DNA of 7,121 nt. Source: Hyphomicrobiales bacterium. Lineage in GTDB: Bacteria; Pseudomonadota; Alphaproteobacteria; Rhizobiales; Xanthobacteraceae. Shown piece after piece: positions 5,490-7,121 of the stretch. The position numbers were made by a program, and so were the translations under genes. The notes under the pieces were generated by a model. The model ran no database searches and had not been told where the DNA came from. It worked only from the letters and a program-made list of their open reading frames with translations. Numbering within the stretch: the first letter of the stretch is position 1; every line of letters starts with the position of its first letter. The stretch covers positions 1 to 7,121 of the forward strand of contig JACQTM010000197.1 of the NCBI GenBank assembly GCA_016210825.1, in the 5' to 3' direction.

Positions 5490-6724
5490 CAAGATCGCGT
5501 CACAACAATAAAATCCGTGCCCTCCCCCGTTTCCTCGCCGAGCCCGTGATCGGACACGATCAGGGAGGCGCCTGGCATCAGCAGGTGGGAAACAAGGTCG
5601 ACGGCTTCCAGAGGCAGTTCGACGCGATCGAGAGCCTCCGCCGCGGTCGATGTCGGTACAAATTCAGCCAGTTGCCTGGGTGGTTCATTCTTTCTGCCAC
5701 GCGATGAGATTTCAGGGTTCGAGCGTTTACGATCCACCTTAACCGGCTCAGGTGGCATCGACGCCGCGGTCCAGCGGATATCCGCACCTTCGTCGCGTTG
5801 CATCACTGTGAACACGTGCGTCCCGATCGGCTTGTTCGGTTCCGCGATTGTCACCGGCATCTCGAACAGCGGCTCGAAACCCTGACGCACGTAAAGTTTA
5901 CTCGTCTTGCGGCTGATAAAGATGGCGACCGGTCCCTTGCGCCGCGCCGCCTCGGCTTTTGCTTGCGCGGCGATCGCTGCCATCGCCACCGCATTTGCTT
6001 CCAGCGCCGCTGAACGCAAGTTTACTTCGACCGACGCAATTGAAGTTTCCGCGACTTTCGTCACGGCAACGGCTGCTTCGCCGGGCGCGGACTGGGTCTC
6101 GGTCGCGGCAGCCGTATTCTCGGACGGTGGCGTTATCGGGTTCGCTTTCACCTTTGTTGGCAGGCGCGGATGCGCGAACTCGGCCGGTGCGATCTCTTCA
6201 TTGGCGACGACAACGCGTGCACCCTTCTTGGTTGCGCTCCACAAGAACCGTGCGAAATCCGGAGTGAGTCGGATACAGCCATGGGATGCCGGATAGCCGG
6301 GCAACGAACCCTCGTGGAGCGCCACGCCCGACCAGGTGATGCGTTGCATATAAGGCATTGGCGCGCCGCTATAGATATTGGAGCGGTGCCACTTTTGCTT
6401 CTCGATAATGCTGAACACGCCGGTCGGCGTTGGGAAGCCGCGCTGACCGGTGGAAACGGCGGAACGCGCGACCAGCGCGCCGTTGGCGTAAAGCGCTACG
6501 CGCTGCGTTCCGATGCTTATGGCGATATGCAGCGGCCCCGTAGGAACCTGCGGTTCCTTTTTCGTCTCGGTTTTCTTGTCATGGAATCTGGTGCTGCGCG
6601 ATTGTGCCGCGGCGGCGGTGTCCATGACGAGCGCCGCGGCAAGCCCGCATGCAAGCACCACGGCCGCCGCGCCTGGCCGCGAACCAAAATTGGTCCCGCG
6701 CCTGCCGGATATAATTTCGATCAT
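5489..6724 (-). CDS. L,D-transpeptidase with degenerate second YkuD-like domain
   Basis: A 411-residue exported protein. The signal peptide is about residues 1-40 (basic SGRRG, hydrophobic AAAVVLACGLAAALVM, then AAAAQ). A Lys-rich linker leads to an intact YkuD domain (about 65-174) with STGQRGFPTPTGVFSI, His137 in ALHEGS and the catalytic Cys150 in SHGCIRL, so crosslinking activity is expected in the periplasm. An Ala/Glu-rich linker (about 195-262, possibly helical) then leads to a second half beginning VAIFISRKTSKLYV (266-279) with PVTIAEPNKPIGTHVFTV (290-307). This resembles the first strands of a YkuD fold, and the chain ends SLIVSDHGLGEETGEGTDFI plus VVTRS. That half has no HG...SxGC motif and no Cys, so it is catalytically dead and perhaps a binding or regulatory domain. 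The start is ATG at 6724; GTG at 6739 is an in-frame alternative with a better ribosome site. It is divergent from the acyl-CoA dehydrogenase gene. Confidence 0.9.
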   Translation of the reverse strand: MIEIISGRRGTNFGSRPGAAAVVLACGLAAALVMDTAAAAQSRSTRFHDKKTETKKEPQVPTGPLHIAISIGTQRVALYANGALVARSAVSTGQRGFPTPTGVFSIIEKQKWHRSNIYSGAPMPYMQRITWSGVALHEGSLPGYPASHGCIRLTPDFARFLWSATKKGARVVVANEEIAPAEFAHPRLPTKVKANPITPPSENTAAATETQSAPGEAAVAVTKVAETSIASVEVNLRSAALEANAVAMAAIAAQAKAEAARRKGPVAIFISRKTSKLYVRQGFEPLFEMPVTIAEPNKPIGTHVFTVMQRDEGADIRWTAASMPPEPVKVDRKRSNPEISSRGRKNEPPRQLAEFVPTSTAAEALDRVELPLEAVDLVSHLLMPGASLIVSDHGLGEETGEGTDFIVVTRS

Positions 6725-6951
6725 AGCTGGCGGTGTCACATTTCCCTCGGAGCACGAGATACTAAGTTCACAACGGAGAATTGACGCCACGGGCCACCAT
6801 AGCACACAAAACTTAACTGGAGCCTGTCGGTGGCATTGGCGGATGCTAATATAGGGTGCTCGGGCGCCGCCAGCCGTGCAATGCACTGGACGAATGGTAA
6901 TGGATCGATACCTTTGAGCGGCCCTGGCCGCGCGTGTCCGAGGAGTACGTC
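6725..6951. promoter_or_regulatory. Divergent control region, L,D-transpeptidase / glutaryl-CoA dehydrogenase
   Basis: A 227-base gap with both genes leading away from it. For the plus-strand gene, TAATAT at 6847-6852 is a possible -10 with no good -35. About 24 bases downstream of it is the 11-base palindrome GTGCAATGCAC (6876-6886), a possible repressor site. GCGGCC/GGCCGC (6918-6931) could form a tight leader hairpin just before the ribosome site AGGAG (6941-6945). For the minus-strand gene I see only weak candidates such as TAGTAT near 6758-6763. No small gene is evident here. Confidence 0.35.
6737..6748 (-). promoter_or_regulatory. GTG plus Shine-Dalgarno: alternative start for the L,D-transpeptidase
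   Basis: On the minus strand GAGGGA (6748-6743) lies just ahead of GTG at 6739, which is in frame and five codons upstream of the ATG at 6724. The ATG itself has no Shine-Dalgarno at the usual distance. Either start keeps the signal peptide; the GTG form would be 416 residues. Confidence 0.4.
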
Positions 6952-7121
6952 ATGAATCGCCCCGAGATAATCACACCGAAAACCTCAGCATCCTCGAAAG
7001 ATGCCGCCTTCAACTGGGAAGACCCGTTGGATTTGGAGGGGTCGCTTTCGGAAGAGGAGCGCATGGTTCGCGACACCGCGCGCGGCTATGCGCAGGACAA
7101 GCTTTTTCCGCGCGTGCTATC
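6952..7121 (+). CDS. gcdH: Glutaryl-CoA dehydrogenase (acyl-CoA dehydrogenase family), 5' part only
   Basis: The first 56 codons of a gene that runs off the window. The product starts MNRPEIITPKTSASSKDAAF, then NWEDPLDLEGSLSEEERMVR and DTARGYAQDKLFPRVL. The pattern WEDPL..L...L(T/S)EEERM(V/I)RDTAR.YAQ.KL.PR is that of glutaryl-CoA dehydrogenase N-termini (compare WQDPLVLEEQL in the human enzyme), which oxidise and decarboxylate glutaryl-CoA to crotonyl-CoA in lysine and tryptophan breakdown. The FAD-binding and catalytic regions lie outside the window, so another acyl-CoA dehydrogenase is not fully excluded. The start is firm: AGGAG at 6941-6945 with six bases to the ATG. The full gene would be expected to be about 400 codons. 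The N-terminal 18 residues before FNWEDP are poorly conserved in kind. Confidence 0.85.
   Translation, partial: MNRPEIITPKTSASSKDAAFNWEDPLDLEGSLSEEERMVRDTARGYAQDKLFPRVL

Overview
The window reads as an ordinary GC-rich chromosomal segment of an alphaproteobacterium, probably Hyphomicrobiales and near Bradyrhizobium, Rhodopseudomonas or Xanthobacteraceae. This placement rests on family resemblance recalled from memory: the proline-rich L,D-transpeptidase, the tandem YkuD protein, the degenerate HtrA-like protein, the form of the tRNA-Arg(CCG), and the glutaryl-CoA dehydrogenase N-terminus. No mobile element, integrase, CRISPR array or phage gene is visible.

Layout, left to right. (1) 30-656 (+): a lipoprotein of the Wza/BexD polysaccharide-export family. 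(2) 694-1371 (-): a dienelactone hydrolase-family enzyme with a TTG start and a strong ribosome binding site, convergent with gene 1. (3) 1519-2496 (-): an exported L,D-transpeptidase with a long proline-rich stalk. (4) 2668-3645 (+): a trypsin-like/PDZ protein of HtrA shape in which all three catalytic positions are replaced, divergent from gene 3. (5) On the minus strand, in transcription order: a second L,D-transpeptidase with a degenerate second YkuD-like half (6724-5489), tRNA-Arg(CCG) (5427-5351), a tandem OsmC-like protein (5301-4099) and a DUF427 protein (4078-3713). (6) 6952-7121 (+): the start of a glutaryl-CoA dehydrogenase, cut by the window end and divergent from the second L,D-transpeptidase.

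The envelope is the main functional thread: polysaccharide export plus two enzymes that make 3-3 crosslinks in peptidoglycan or attach proteins to it. The others are housekeeping or metabolic: a hydrolase, an acyl-CoA dehydrogenase, a tRNA and a two-gene OsmC/DUF427 unit. No stretch over 300 bases lacks a gene.

The most notable pattern is that three separate proteins carry a recognisable fold with its active site erased: the HtrA-like protein (whole protease domain), the OsmC protein (first of two domains) and the second L,D-transpeptidase (second of two domains). There are also two intergenic tandem duplications of 12-13 bp, each copy pair differing by one C/T transition. I see no convincing novel multi-gene system.
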